25,267 bases of DNA, taken from assembly GCA_022447685.1 (NCBI GenBank), contig JAKVAO010000038.1:1-25267 (forward strand). The letters run 5' to 3'. The notes below the pieces were generated by a model. That model made no database searches. It saw only the letters and a program-made list of their open reading frames with translations, and was not told the origin of the DNA. The position numbers and the translations under genes were made by a program. Positions 14,943-23,925 of the stretch are shown piece by piece (positions within the stretch are counted from its first letter, which is position 1; each line of letters begins with the position of its first letter). The DNA is from Candidatus Caenarcanales bacterium. GTDB lineage: Bacteria; Cyanobacteriota; Vampirovibrionia; LMEP-6097.

Positions 14943-15818
14943 CTATCTTTCTTCGTTGTAATAACCGATGAAGCTCATGACTGAAGGTCCAGTCATAAAT
15001 ATAGTATCAGTAACTGAATCCCAGTTGATGACTAGAGTGCCACCTGGAAGCTTAACATTAATATCTGTATCTTTTGAGGCAAGACCTCTTTCTATTGCTG
15101 CAACTACAGTTGCACAGGCACCAGTGCCACAGGCTTGAGTAAAGCCACAGCCTCGTTCCCAAACTATCAAATCGAAGTTATTCTCTGATGTTTTAAGAGC
15201 AAATTCCACATTGGTTTTATTCGGAAAGTCACTATGTAATTCAACTTTGGAGCCATTCTGTGAGATTTTCTCCAACTCATCATAGTTAATTCCTTCATAG
15301 AAAGCTATAGCATGAGGATTTCCCATAGAAACAAAGTCATAATCAAACTGGAAACCATCAACTTCTAAGCTTTGCTGGGTTTTAATCTCTCTAGGAGCAC
15401 CCATGTCAACTTTTACTAAGTCGTTTTCTTTCATTGATATACCTATATCTCCAGCTAGTGTTTCTATCTTGAATTCAGTTTCTTCAGCACTTAGTCCATG
15501 TTCGTAGATATATTTAGCAGCACATCTGATACCGTTGCCACACATTTCCCCAACACTACCGTCTGAGTTATAGTATCTCCAGGATTTGATTGCAGAGTCT
15601 GAGTTTTTGACATTGTCGATAATTATCATGCCATCAGCGCCAATACCTCTGTGTCTATCACATATTCTGCGGCAAAGCTCTTGTTCAGCTGCTTCTCCAC
15701 TAATGTCTAGATGTGAATTGTTGACTATGACAAAGTCATTACCTAAGCCATGCATTTTCTCGAAAGGGAGTAAAAAGCTAGTTTTGGTTTTGAATGATTC
15801 TTCAGCGATATTAGACAT
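14943..15818 (-). CDS. dapF: Diaminopimelate epimerase
   Basis: A 291-residue cytoplasmic enzyme that converts LL- to meso-diaminopimelate, the lysine precursor and peptidoglycan cross-linking residue. Both catalytic cysteines are present in their usual motifs: Cys93 in EMCGNGIRC and Cys230 in QACGTGACA. Further family marks are MHGLGNDFVIV (22-32), RGIGADGM and SMGNPHA (164-170). The first ~17 residues are an extra polar extension compared with typical DapF. It is the first gene of the minus-strand cluster dapF-ftsQ-dapB, with the promoter presumably in 15819-15918, shared with the divergent broken secreted-protein gene. Confidence 0.97.
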   Translation of the reverse strand: MSNIAEESFKTKTSFLLPFEKMHGLGNDFVIVNNSHLDISGEAAEQELCRRICDRHRGIGADGMIIIDNVKNSDSAIKSWRYYNSDGSVGEMCGNGIRCAAKYIYEHGLSAEETEFKIETLAGDIGISMKENDLVKVDMGAPREIKTQQSLEVDGFQFDYDFVSMGNPHAIAFYEGINYDELEKISQNGSKVELHSDFPNKTNVEFALKTSENNFDLIVWERGCGFTQACGTGACATVVAAIERGLASKDTDINVKLPGGTLVINWDSVTDTIFMTGPSVMSFIGYYNEER

Positions 15819-15841
15819 TTGTATCTATTTTAGCAAGGATT

Positions 15842-15867
15842 TAAAGCTTAATATTCTCATAAGATAA
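15842..15867 (+). promoter_or_regulatory. Weak sigma-28-like motif upstream of the broken secreted gene
   Basis: TAAAGCTT (15842-15849; 7 of 8 to the FliA -35) is followed after 10 bases by TAAGATAA (15860-15867; 5 of 8 to the -10). The spacing is one base short and the -10 lacks the CCG core seen at the flagellins, so this is only a possibility. Confidence 0.2.
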
Positions 15868-15918
15868 AGATAATCTTTTTGTGGAACTATAAGTGTGCTC
15901 GGATTATTAGGGGGAAAT

Positions 15919-16101
15919 ATGCCGAAAAGTTCTTTTTCGTTATTTTTAGTATTAGTATTTTTATTTAATTCAGTATCACTGAGGGTGAATGCAGTTAGTC
16001 CAGATTCCAAATTGATTGGAATGAATCTGGGTGGAATTGCTGACTGGAATGGTGATAATGTCTTCGTAGATTTAATGAACATGAATATATTATTGATATG
16101 A
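15919..16101 (+). pseudogene. N-terminal fragment of a secreted glycosidase-like protein
   Basis: Start ATG at 15919 follows a strong GGGGGA ribosome site. The peptide has a clear signal sequence (LFLVLVFLFNSVSLRVNA, cleaved near residue 27) and then GMNLGGIADWNGDNVFVDLMN. That segment is the N-terminus of a family of large secreted proteins with a glycosidase-like catalytic region. After about residue 55 the reading frame leaves homology and stops at 16099-16101. The next family block continues in another frame from about 16083 (EYIIDMSNR...). A stretch of roughly 150-250 residues, judged from the family layout as I remember it, has been lost at 16070-16086, with a frame change. Confidence 0.8.
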
Positions 16102-17720
16102 GTAATAGAGCGAAGGTGGATCCATGGATTTGTATTCCACATATGGCTGATGATAACTATGTTAGAGAAGCAGCTAAATTATATAAAGCAAGCTTAGACA
16201 AAAACTTAGACCTTTATGTGGAGTATTCAAATGAAGTCTGGAATTGGCAGTTTAAGCAAGCTAGATACGCTGATGATATGGGGAAAGAGTTAGGCTTAGC
16301 TAGCCTCTCAGGTGGTCCTAAAAATAATTATTTTAGTATGCGTACTGTACAAATTATAAAAATCTTTGAAGAAGTTTTTGCTGAAGAGAAAGATAGAATA
16401 GTTGGTATCATGGATGGTCAGTCAGTGAACCCTTGGCATTTGGAGAGAATGCTTGAGTATAACTGGTCTGAAACTCCTTTAACTCATACTGAAGCAGGTG
16501 TTGATGCTATAGCTATAGCTCCTTATTTTAATCTTAGAAACTACAAAGATAATTTAGCTACTTATGAAGCTTGGTCTGATAGCGGCGCTGCTGGTTTGGA
16601 TAAATTGTTTGAAGAGCTTAGAAATGGTACTTATATAAGTGTTCCAAGTGGTGGGCTTCCAGCTTTAGAAAGCTCATATGCTGATTTTGCAAAAAATAAA
16701 GTGCTTGCAGATAGAGAAGGTTTAGCTTTGGTTGCTTATGAAGGTGGTCAACATTTATCTGCCCATGGTGGTTTGGAGAATAATACTAAACTTCAAGATT
16801 TACTCATAGCTGCTAATAGAGATCCACGTATGGGTGAAATTTATGATGAATATTTTAGAAAATGGTTTGAAATTGGTGGTGGAGTTTTTGCAAACTTCTC
16901 ATTTATAGGGCGATTTAGTAAATGGGGTTCTTGGGGAGTACTCGAGAGTCAGTATCAAGATCCAAGTACTGCTTACAAGTATGTTTCTTTAGCTAATTAT
17001 TCAAATGAGCTGAATGCTATGTTTGAGAGTCAAAATGATTTAGTACCACCAAGTGTGGTCAGTGATTTCATAACGGTAGAAACTTGCGCTGGACTTGAAG
17101 CTATAGCTGAGGATCTTACTGCTAACTATAAGTTAGAAGCTGATATAGATTGTAAAGATTATCAAGGTTTTGATCCTATTGGTAACTGGAAAGATGGTTT
17201 TTCTGGAGTCCTTGATGGACAAGCTTATACAATTCATAATCTATCTGTAGCTGATATGTGGGGAGCAGGTCTCTTTACTAAAATCAGTTCAGGTATTGTG
17301 AGAAACTTGTATCTGGAAGATTTTGTTATTGATACTGATATTTATCTTTCAGGCTTGCTTGCAGGAATATCTTTAAATTCAGTTATTGATAATGTCCATG
17401 CTTCAGGGAAAATGATCATAGATCCTGAAAGCCCTAAAGGTTTACACGGTGGTCTAGTCGGTAATATTAGAGCTGAAGATGGAAGTTCTTCTATTCTGCA
17501 CTCAAGCGCTGATCTTCACATACACGGTAAGTATGTGATGTCTGGTGGTATTGCCGGTAATGCTAATGGCTCTAATGGAGTGATAAATATCTCAGAGACT
17601 AGTTTCCATGGTTTGATAGAGGCTAAAGATGGTAATAGAACTTCAGCTATACTTTTGGTACTGTTCATGGAGATTCTGTACAGGTCAATATTGATAAATG
17701 TTTTACAGATGCGACTTTAA
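16098..17720 (+). pseudogene. Central fragment: glycosidase-like domain plus GLUG-type repeats
   Basis: This 540-codon frame continues the gene begun at 15919. It has KVDPWICIPHMADDNYV, then LYVEYSNEVWNWQFKQARYA, a block typical of TIM-barrel glycosidases in which the N-E pair includes the acid/base Glu, then DGQSVNPW, and DAIAIAPYF. From about residue 345 it changes to GLUG/beta-helix repeats: FDPIGNWKDGFSGVLDG, YTIHNLSV, GGLVGNIRA. The ATG has no ribosome site, and homology extends upstream of it in the same frame, so it is not a real start. The last ~27 codons (after about 17639) are out of frame. Restoring one A near 17637-17641 would give RNFSYTFGTVHGDS and join the next fragment. Confidence 0.82.
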
Positions 17721-18001
17721 TGATTTCTGGAAATCGTTATGGCTCTTTCCTTGGACAAGCTAATCAGGCGAATGTTGCAATTACAAACTCATATTCAAGA
17801 ATGAAAGTCTACTCATCAAATTTATGGGGTAATCATCAACTCTATGGTCAGGACTTACATGGTACTGTATCTGTGGAGAATTGTTTTATAGATAGTAATT
17901 CACTTATAGATAGTGGCTCTAGGAAATTGGATGGTACTACTGTAGTTGATTTTGAGATTCAGAATGATTTACTTTACAGTAATTTACTTAATCCAAAATA
18001 A
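17720..18001 (+). pseudogene. C-terminal fragment with beta-helix repeats
   Basis: This frame completes the beta-helical region of the gene above: FLGQANQANVAITNSYSRMK and later VSVENCFIDSNSLID. The homologous frame actually begins near 17640, upstream of the ATG at 17720, so the ATG is internal. A one-base deletion in an A run at about 17637-17641 explains the break. The gene ends at 18001, ten bases from the end of the convergent unknown gene. The intact ancestor would have been an exported, surface-associated carbohydrate-active or adhesin-like protein. Confidence 0.75.
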
Positions 18002-18010
18002 TCATTAACA

Positions 18011-18685
18011 CTAGCTGAGAGTCATTGTAATATTGGGCTTGATTAACTTGATTTCTCGCTCTAAATTTTGTAGCTTTAAGTTCAGTAAATCTTCTTGATT
18101 AATTGTCCATTCTTGCACTTCTTTGCCATTTAAATAGAGTTTTGAGTCTGAATAGCTAAGTTCAGCATTTGAATCCAAAGCATAAGCATTGTTATGTTCT
18201 TTCATGCCTCCTATTCCTATCGCAATATCATTGAAAATATCAAAAGCGATTTTGTTAATTTCTGGATCTCTATCTCCTATACCTATGTGTATCTCATTTT
18301 CTGCAAATTTTATTACTTTGAAAATTTCATCTATTGTTTCATTACTTAGATTGTTTTCTTTCACAATATCTGCAATTCTCCTTAATGAAGAACTGCGGTT
18401 AAGATTCTTTTCTAGTGAGATTTTATCGTTTTTTGATCTCGATGCTTGTGTGCTTAACAATGATTTTTCAAGAGATGTTTTGAAGGCTGTGTCTATAAAG
18501 TTGTTAAATAGATTCTTGTTATCTTCGGAAAATTGCTTTTCGGTTTTTATTTTGCTTTTAATATTATTAATTAAACTGAAAACATTACTGTATTCTTCTT
18601 TGATTTCTGGATTTATGCCCTTGATGAACTCATTTTCATTGATGAAATTCTCATATAGCTTATTAATTTGTTCTCTTAAATACAC
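18011..18685 (-). pseudogene. C-terminal part of an unknown gene split at an A8 run
   Basis: A 224-codon frame starting at GTG 18685, encoding a charged, probably helical, Asn/Glu/Lys-rich protein with no family I know. The frame is open well upstream of the GTG, and reading it backwards gives a natural-looking continuation (KELHENILYENGYIEINPAP) that joins the gene part at 18721-19071 at the A8 run, 18771-18778. With one more A the two parts form a single protein of about 330 residues. So this is the 3' part of a frameshifted gene, or of one expressed by slippage at the A run. Confidence 0.6.
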
Positions 18686-18720
18686 ACTTTGTTCCGCGTT
18701 ACTATCTACTGGTGCTGGAT

Positions 18721-19008
18721 TTATTTCAATATAGCCATTTTCATAAAGTATATTTTCATGTAATTCTTTGTTTTTTTTAAGTTTCGAGCTATATCAGCAA
18801 TAGATGGAAGATTCGAAATTAAGATTGGATGTTTTGGAAGTTTTGCTTCAGTTGCAACTTGTTTTGGACTGATTAAGTTATTACCTATAGAATATATAAG
18901 CTTTTCTCGAGGGTATTTTATTTTTAAACCCTCAAATTTTTGCCTCCTCGACAGTGCCTTATCTTGAATCACGTTGGTTATCTTAAACTCTTTGGAGGCA
19001 GAAGTCAA
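18721..19008 (-). pseudogene. N-terminal part of the A8-split unknown gene
   Basis: The 5' part of the gene above. A TTG at 19008 with TTAGG about 8 bases upstream is a plausible start (product opens LTSASKEFKITNVIQD), although the frame is open further upstream to 19071, overlapping the first codons of the divergent gspE. It includes LIYSIGNNLISPKQVA and PSIADIARNLKK, then runs out of frame after the A8 run and stops at 18721. No family is recognised. Confidence 0.5.
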
Positions 19009-19059
19009 TATTAAAAACCTAATTTTTATGAAAACAATACATAAGTTAAAATATACTGA

Positions 19060-20718
19060 GTGGTAAAACAATTAAGTTCAGCCTATCAGCAAATCAGGGC
19101 AGGAAATATTAATGTCAGTGAGGCATTGGAGCTTCTGGTGGAGGCTGGTGAACTTAATTATCAATTCCTAGATAAGAAGCTAATTAATTCTGTTAATAAG
19201 AACTGGCCTTTAAGACAGGCTATTCCATTGTTTCTAGCTGAAGAGAAATTATTTGTCGCTTGTGAAGAGGGTAGTATTGCTAGTCTTCAGGCTTATCTCC
19301 CTAAATTTGTTAATAAATTCGGGATTGAATACATTGAAATTCTTAGTGATAATTGGTTTAAGCTGATTAATGAAGTTTTTGATTTCCCAATGCAGCCTGC
19401 TCAACAGGAATATAGCTCTGCAACTAAGACTGTTAATAGTCCGAAAGAAGCTGAATCCAAGTCAGACAAACTTGCTCAATTAGGCGCTCATCTGCTTAAG
19501 ACTATCGATGAGATTCCACTTAAGAGAATTAACTCTATAGATGATACTTCTATAGCTACTGAAGTTAAAAAGAATATCGCAGAAGCAGCTCGCGTTGGAG
19601 CCTCTGATATTCACTATGAGCCTTTGGAAAATTTCCTAATCGTTAGGTATAGGATTGATGGTGTTCTTAAAGATGTTTGTAAATATAGCTGCTCTCCAGA
19701 TGCTGATTACCGCAAGATCATGCTCGCAAGGATTAAGATTATTGCTAATTTGAATATTGCTGAATCTAGAGTGCCTCAGGATGGAAGGGTTACGGAGTTT
19801 TTCGAGGGCAAAAAGATTGATTTGAGGGTTTCTACTCTTCCTTGTTTACATGGTGAGAAGTGTGTTATTCGTTTACTTCCTCATGAAAACAAGTTTTTAG
19901 AGTTGACAGACCTTGGTATGCCTGAAGACTTGATTCCTACATTTGAATCTTGGCTTAAACTTTCACAGGGAATGATTCTGATTACTGGTCCCACTGGTTC
20001 TGGTAAAACCAGTACTTTATATACTAGTTTGGCTAAGGTTATCGATGTAACTAAGAATGTGGTTACTGTAGAAGATCCGGTTGAATTTCAGCTCGCTAGA
20101 GTAAATCAAGTTCAAGTGAATGCTAAAGCTGGCTTAACTTTTGCTGCTGGTCTAAGAAGTATACTTAGGCAGGATCCTGATATCATAATGCTTGGTGAGA
20201 TTCGTGATAAAGAGACAGCTGAGATTGCGATTCAGGCGTCGCTTACCGGTCACTTGGTTTTGAGTACGCTGCATACGAATGACGCTCCTAGCACCATTAA
20301 TAGGATGATAGATATGGGAGTTGAACCTTATTTGGTTGCAAGTGCACTTGTTGGTGTTGTGGCTCAGAGATTGATGCGTTTAGCTTGCCCTCATTGTGCT
20401 GAGAAGTATCAGGCTAGTGAAGAAGATCTAAAAACTTTGAAAATCGATGCAGTGCCTGGAGAATACGAATTTGTTAGGGCTAGGGGTTGTCAAAATTGCA
20501 ATAATACAGGATACTCAGGTAGAGAAGGTATCTTTGAGATGATGCCTCTGCTTAGTAAGATGAAATCATTAGTTCATCAGAAGGCAGACTTAGAGAAGTT
20601 TAAGGCAATAATGGCTGAAAATGATATGAAGTCTCTTTTTGATGCGGCGAAGGATAAGGTCTTAGCTCAAAAAACCACTATAGAAGAGTTTCTAAGAGTG
20701 GTACCTCGCGAAGAATAG
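19060..20718 (+). CDS. Type II secretion/type IV pilus assembly ATPase (GspE/PilB family)
   Basis: A 552-residue cytoplasmic hexameric ATPase that powers pilus or pseudopilus assembly. The N-terminal region (about 1-110) is a T2SSE/MshEN-like regulatory domain. The motor follows: ASDIHYEP near 181, Walker A GPTGSGKTS at 310-318, the Asp box around 337-343, Walker B with ILRQDPDIIMLGEIRD (368-383), and the His box STLHTNDAPSTINR (402-415). A zinc-binding tetracysteine, Cys443/446 and Cys477/480, separates PilB/GspE from the retraction ATPase PilT. The GTG start is the most upstream possible because TGA precedes it in frame; no ribosome site is seen. A TATACT box at 19052-19057 abuts the start. 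It is followed after one base by a membrane protein, probably its partner. Confidence 0.95.
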   Translation: MVKQLSSAYQQIRAGNINVSEALELLVEAGELNYQFLDKKLINSVNKNWPLRQAIPLFLAEEKLFVACEEGSIASLQAYLPKFVNKFGIEYIEILSDNWFKLINEVFDFPMQPAQQEYSSATKTVNSPKEAESKSDKLAQLGAHLLKTIDEIPLKRINSIDDTSIATEVKKNIAEAARVGASDIHYEPLENFLIVRYRIDGVLKDVCKYSCSPDADYRKIMLARIKIIANLNIAESRVPQDGRVTEFFEGKKIDLRVSTLPCLHGEKCVIRLLPHENKFLELTDLGMPEDLIPTFESWLKLSQGMILITGPTGSGKTSTLYTSLAKVIDVTKNVVTVEDPVEFQLARVNQVQVNAKAGLTFAAGLRSILRQDPDIIMLGEIRDKETAEIAIQASLTGHLVLSTLHTNDAPSTINRMIDMGVEPYLVASALVGVVAQRLMRLACPHCAEKYQASEEDLKTLKIDAVPGEYEFVRARGCQNCNNTGYSGREGIFEMMPLLSKMKSLVHQKADLEKFKAIMAENDMKSLFDAAKDKVLAQKTTIEEFLRVVPREE

Positions 20719-20719
20719 G

Positions 20720-22279
20720 ATGTTTGAAGACGAAGTTAATGATGAAGACTCGTCTGCTTTTGATGATTCAAAAGCTAATATCTGGCCGCCTGAACAAGAA
20801 TTTCATAAAACCGAAGAAGAACTCGCTGAAGAAGAGCAAGCTCGTTTAAGTGAAGAGCAAGAAGCCCTAAAGCAAAAAGTTTTAGATGAGCTTCAAGAAA
20901 CAAGCTCCAATATGTTTGATAGCGTTGAAGATTTCTTATCTGACCTGGATAACCATGAGGCTGGGCAAGGAGTTCAGGAGGATAGTGCAGAATTCCCTGG
21001 TATTTTCCAAGAGACTACTGAAGATGAGCCTCAAGAATCTCTTTTTGATAACTTTGATACTGAAGAAAAAGTTCCAGAGTCTGAGCCTGCCTTTAGTGAA
21101 GAGATTTTAGCTGAAGACGAGCTTTCTGCTCAATTTGATAAAGTTAGTGCTGCTTTTGATGATGATTCTCTTGTTGATAACCAAAGTTATCTTAGTGAAG
21201 ATGAAGCTGGGGAAACTAGTTCAGAGTCAATTGATTATAGTAGCGAATCTAATTCTGATGAGATGGGATATCTCGACGAAGAAGAAGCTGATAGTTCTGT
21301 AAATGATTTACATACTTTATTTGGGGATAATAATGGCTCTGAAGCTGATATAGATACGACATATGAAAATGTAGATATTTTTGATGAAAATTATACTGAA
21401 CCTGAAACGGAAGAAGCTAAAGATGAGAATTTATTTATTGACCAAGAAGGTTTGAGAAACTCTGAATCTTCAGTTAACCTTAATTCCAATACTAGAGCTT
21501 TTTCTTATCAGGAATCTAATTCACTAGATGATGTAAAATCTGACTCTGAATCAAACTCTTCACTGATTTTTCTTTTGATTGCGATACTTGTTTTTGCAGC
21601 TTATTGGACTTATCAGAGTTACAGTAATAGGTACAGCAGTTATACTGGATCTTCTCGTTCTAGAAGAGCAAGATCTAGGCAAGCTCAAACAGTTTCAGAA
21701 GCTAATTTTAAGAAAAATATTTGGGCTGCTGTCGATGTTAAGGACTTCGATAAAAAATATCAAGATTCTTTTATCAAAGAATCTATTGCTAATGCAGGAA
21801 GAGAAAACCCATTTTTACTTCCAGATACAGCAATTAAGGCGATCGCGAATAACAAGTACTCCTCTAAGTCGAGAAGAAATGGTGGTAAAGGTGACAGAAT
21901 TAAGAAGAAAGCTTACAGAGCGACTATGGTAGGTGTTCTTGAAAGTGAAGGTGAGGTTCTTGCTCTGGTTAATCTAAAAGAAGCTAGTTTCGATGTACTC
22001 GAATCTGTTAGCCGTTCTAAAGTTATCAAAGCAGCGGTTAAAGCGATGCGTAAAGCTAAGGACAATACCGTTGAAGTTGCTATCGGTGATTATATTGGTA
22101 ATTGGGAAATCACTGAAATCGCTAGTCCTGATTATGACTTGGGAGCTGACCCTTTTATTAAAATCCAAAGGGAGAAACAGAGTAAAATACTGTATCTCGG
22201 CAAGCCAGAAGAACTCGGGATATTTAATGCTATGAATGAGTTTGATAGCCTTACTGACTTTGAGGATGATCTAGAGTAA
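20720..22279 (+). CDS. Acidic single-pass membrane protein, possible GspC/PilP-like secretion component
   Basis: A 519-residue protein starting one base after the gspE/pilB stop, so co-translated. Residues 1-280 are extremely rich in Asp, Glu and Ser, likely disordered. One membrane helix (281-298) is followed by a basic SRSRRARSR stretch (about 312-320), a NPFLLP motif near 357 resembling the NPF of PilP-type proteins, and a C-terminal beta-rich region (about 395-500) with ATMVGVLESEGEVLALVN and VAIGDYIGNWEITEIASPDY. The latter resembles the GspC/PilP domain pattern 'G-x-x-x-x-x-x-x-x-A-L-V ... G-D-x-x-G-x-x-x-x-x-I'. The role is inferred from this pattern and the gspE neighbour. The charge distribution around the helix would favour the reverse topology. 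Confidence 0.7.
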   Translation: MFEDEVNDEDSSAFDDSKANIWPPEQEFHKTEEELAEEEQARLSEEQEALKQKVLDELQETSSNMFDSVEDFLSDLDNHEAGQGVQEDSAEFPGIFQETTEDEPQESLFDNFDTEEKVPESEPAFSEEILAEDELSAQFDKVSAAFDDDSLVDNQSYLSEDEAGETSSESIDYSSESNSDEMGYLDEEEADSSVNDLHTLFGDNNGSEADIDTTYENVDIFDENYTEPETEEAKDENLFIDQEGLRNSESSVNLNSNTRAFSYQESNSLDDVKSDSESNSSLIFLLIAILVFAAYWTYQSYSNRYSSYTGSSRSRRARSRQAQTVSEANFKKNIWAAVDVKDFDKKYQDSFIKESIANAGRENPFLLPDTAIKAIANNKYSSKSRRNGGKGDRIKKKAYRATMVGVLESEGEVLALVNLKEASFDVLESVSRSKVIKAAVKAMRKAKDNTVEVAIGDYIGNWEITEIASPDYDLGADPFIKIQREKQSKILYLGKPEELGIFNAMNEFDSLTDFEDDLE

Positions 22280-22293
22280 TTTTGTAAATATCT

Positions 22294-22313
22294 CATGCTA
22301 AACTAAGAGCATG
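22294..22313 (+). repeat. Inverted repeat covering the pckA start codon
   Basis: CATGCT (22294-22299) and AGCATG (22308-22313) are perfect complements around 8 bases; the second arm contains the pckA ATG. TAAACT (22299-22304), a possible weak -10, lies inside. If transcription starts upstream, a hairpin could hide the start codon; if it starts near 22311, the message would be leaderless. Confidence 0.35.
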
Positions 22314-23924
22314 ATTCAAAACTCCCAAGACCTTAGAACTGTTGAAGAATTATTTGATTCTGCCCACGTTGATTTTAATTTACCTAGAGCTGCTTTGTAT
22401 GAAGAAGCTATTTTGCGTAAAGAAGCTAGATTGACAGCTAATGGAGCGCTTTTGGTTTATACAGGTAAGCATACTGGAAGAGCTGCTCAAGACAAATTTG
22501 TGGTGAAGGATTCTGAGTCAGAGTCTGTTGTTGACTGGGGTGAAATTAATCAAGAGTTTGATGAAGAGAAGTATTTCAAAATCAGAGCTAAGTTCTTTGA
22601 TTATATTGAGAAGTTACAGAAAATAAAAAACAAAAAACTTTTTGTTCAAGATTGTATTGCTGGAGCGGATCGTGGCAATAGTATCAATGTACGTGTGGTA
22701 AGTGAGTTTGCTTGGCATAATATTTTCATCTCTAATATGCTTGAATCTATAGATTCTGAGTCTGCAAAGTTTGCTGAGAAGAATGGAGACTTAGATCGTA
22801 AGAACTTTGTTCCAGAATATAGAATTATTGATATTCCTAGTTTTAGAGCTGATCCTGATATAGATGGAACTAGAACTGGAACTTTTATTTTAGTTAACTT
22901 TAAGATGAAAGAAGTGTTGATCGCAGGTACTGAGTATGGTGGCGAGATCAAGAAATCTGCTTTTGGAATTCTTAACTATCTATTACCTCAAAAAGGTATT
23001 ATGCCAATGCATTGTTCAGCAAACGCTGACAAAGAAGGCAAGAACGTTGCTATTTTCTTTGGTCTTTCAGGTACTGGTAAAACTACTTTATCTGCTGAGC
23101 CAGAAAGAATGTTAATCGGTGATGATGAGCATGGTTGGAGTGATGCTGGAGTATTCAACTTCGAGTCTGGTTGTTACGCTAAGTCTATTGGGCTTTCATT
23201 AGAGACAGAGCCTGAGATTTACAATGCTTCTAGAAGATTTGGTGCGACTATCGAGAATGTTCGTGTTAATTCAGATAGATCTCTAGATTATTTCGATAAG
23301 ACTTTAACTGAGAATGGTAGAATCTCTTATCCTCTAAACTTTATTCCTAACGCTGTTGTGCTTGATCACGAAGGTAAGGGGCAGGATAGATTTGTTCCTG
23401 AACAACCTAAAAACGTAATCATGCTTTGTTGTGATGCTTTCGGGGTACTTCCAGCTGTAGCTAAGTTAAGCCCAGAGAAAGCGAAAGAATATTTCTTATT
23501 AGGTTATACGGCTAAGGTTGCTGGAACTGAGCAGGGTATTAAAGAACCTGTTGCTACTTTTAGTCCTTGTTTTGGAGCACCTTTCATGCCATTGAAGCCT
23601 GAAGTATATGGTGATTTACTACTTAAGAAAGTTCAAGACAATAATGTTAACTGTTGGCTTGTTAACACTGGTTGGGCTGGTGGAGCCTATGGTATAGGTT
23701 CTAGAATGTCTCTTAAGCTAACTAGGTCTATTATTTCTAAGATCCATTCTGGTGAGCTTGCTAAAGAAGCTGTTGTTGCTCATTCAATTTTCGATTTAGA
23801 TATTCCTGAGAGTGTTCAATTACCAGAATTAAGTTGGTCTAATAAAGAAGATTATGAAGCTACAGCGAAGAAACTTAGATCTATGTTCGATGAGCAGAGA
23901 GCTAAGATCTATAGTGCTGCCTAG
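22311..23924 (+). CDS. pckA: Phosphoenolpyruvate carboxykinase (ATP)
   Basis: A 537-residue cytoplasmic enzyme that converts oxaloacetate and ATP to phosphoenolpyruvate, CO2 and ADP, the entry step of gluconeogenesis. The ATP-type motifs are complete: kinase-1a GLSGTGKTTLS (251-261), kinase-2 with IGDDEHGW (269-276), and the substrate/metal-binding region with RADP and TRTGTFIL near 179-194. PLNFIPN and NTGWAGGAYGIGSRM are further family marks. Length is that of E. coli and plant enzymes. It lies 31 bases after the membrane-protein gene, with no good ribosome site and an inverted repeat over the ATG. The msrB gene follows after one base. Confidence 0.98.
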   Translation: MIQNSQDLRTVEELFDSAHVDFNLPRAALYEEAILRKEARLTANGALLVYTGKHTGRAAQDKFVVKDSESESVVDWGEINQEFDEEKYFKIRAKFFDYIEKLQKIKNKKLFVQDCIAGADRGNSINVRVVSEFAWHNIFISNMLESIDSESAKFAEKNGDLDRKNFVPEYRIIDIPSFRADPDIDGTRTGTFILVNFKMKEVLIAGTEYGGEIKKSAFGILNYLLPQKGIMPMHCSANADKEGKNVAIFFGLSGTGKTTLSAEPERMLIGDDEHGWSDAGVFNFESGCYAKSIGLSLETEPEIYNASRRFGATIENVRVNSDRSLDYFDKTLTENGRISYPLNFIPNAVVLDHEGKGQDRFVPEQPKNVIMLCCDAFGVLPAVAKLSPEKAKEYFLLGYTAKVAGTEQGIKEPVATFSPCFGAPFMPLKPEVYGDLLLKKVQDNNVNCWLVNTGWAGGAYGIGSRMSLKLTRSIISKIHSGELAKEAVVAHSIFDLDIPESVQLPELSWSNKEDYEATAKKLRSMFDEQRAKIYSAA

Positions 23925-23925
23925 T

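Noticed and set aside
18768..18785. Canonical -1 ribosomal slippery site
   Set aside because: AAAAAAC is present, but C falls in codon position two of the upstream frame, not position three as the tandem-slippage model needs, and no downstream stimulatory stem was seen.
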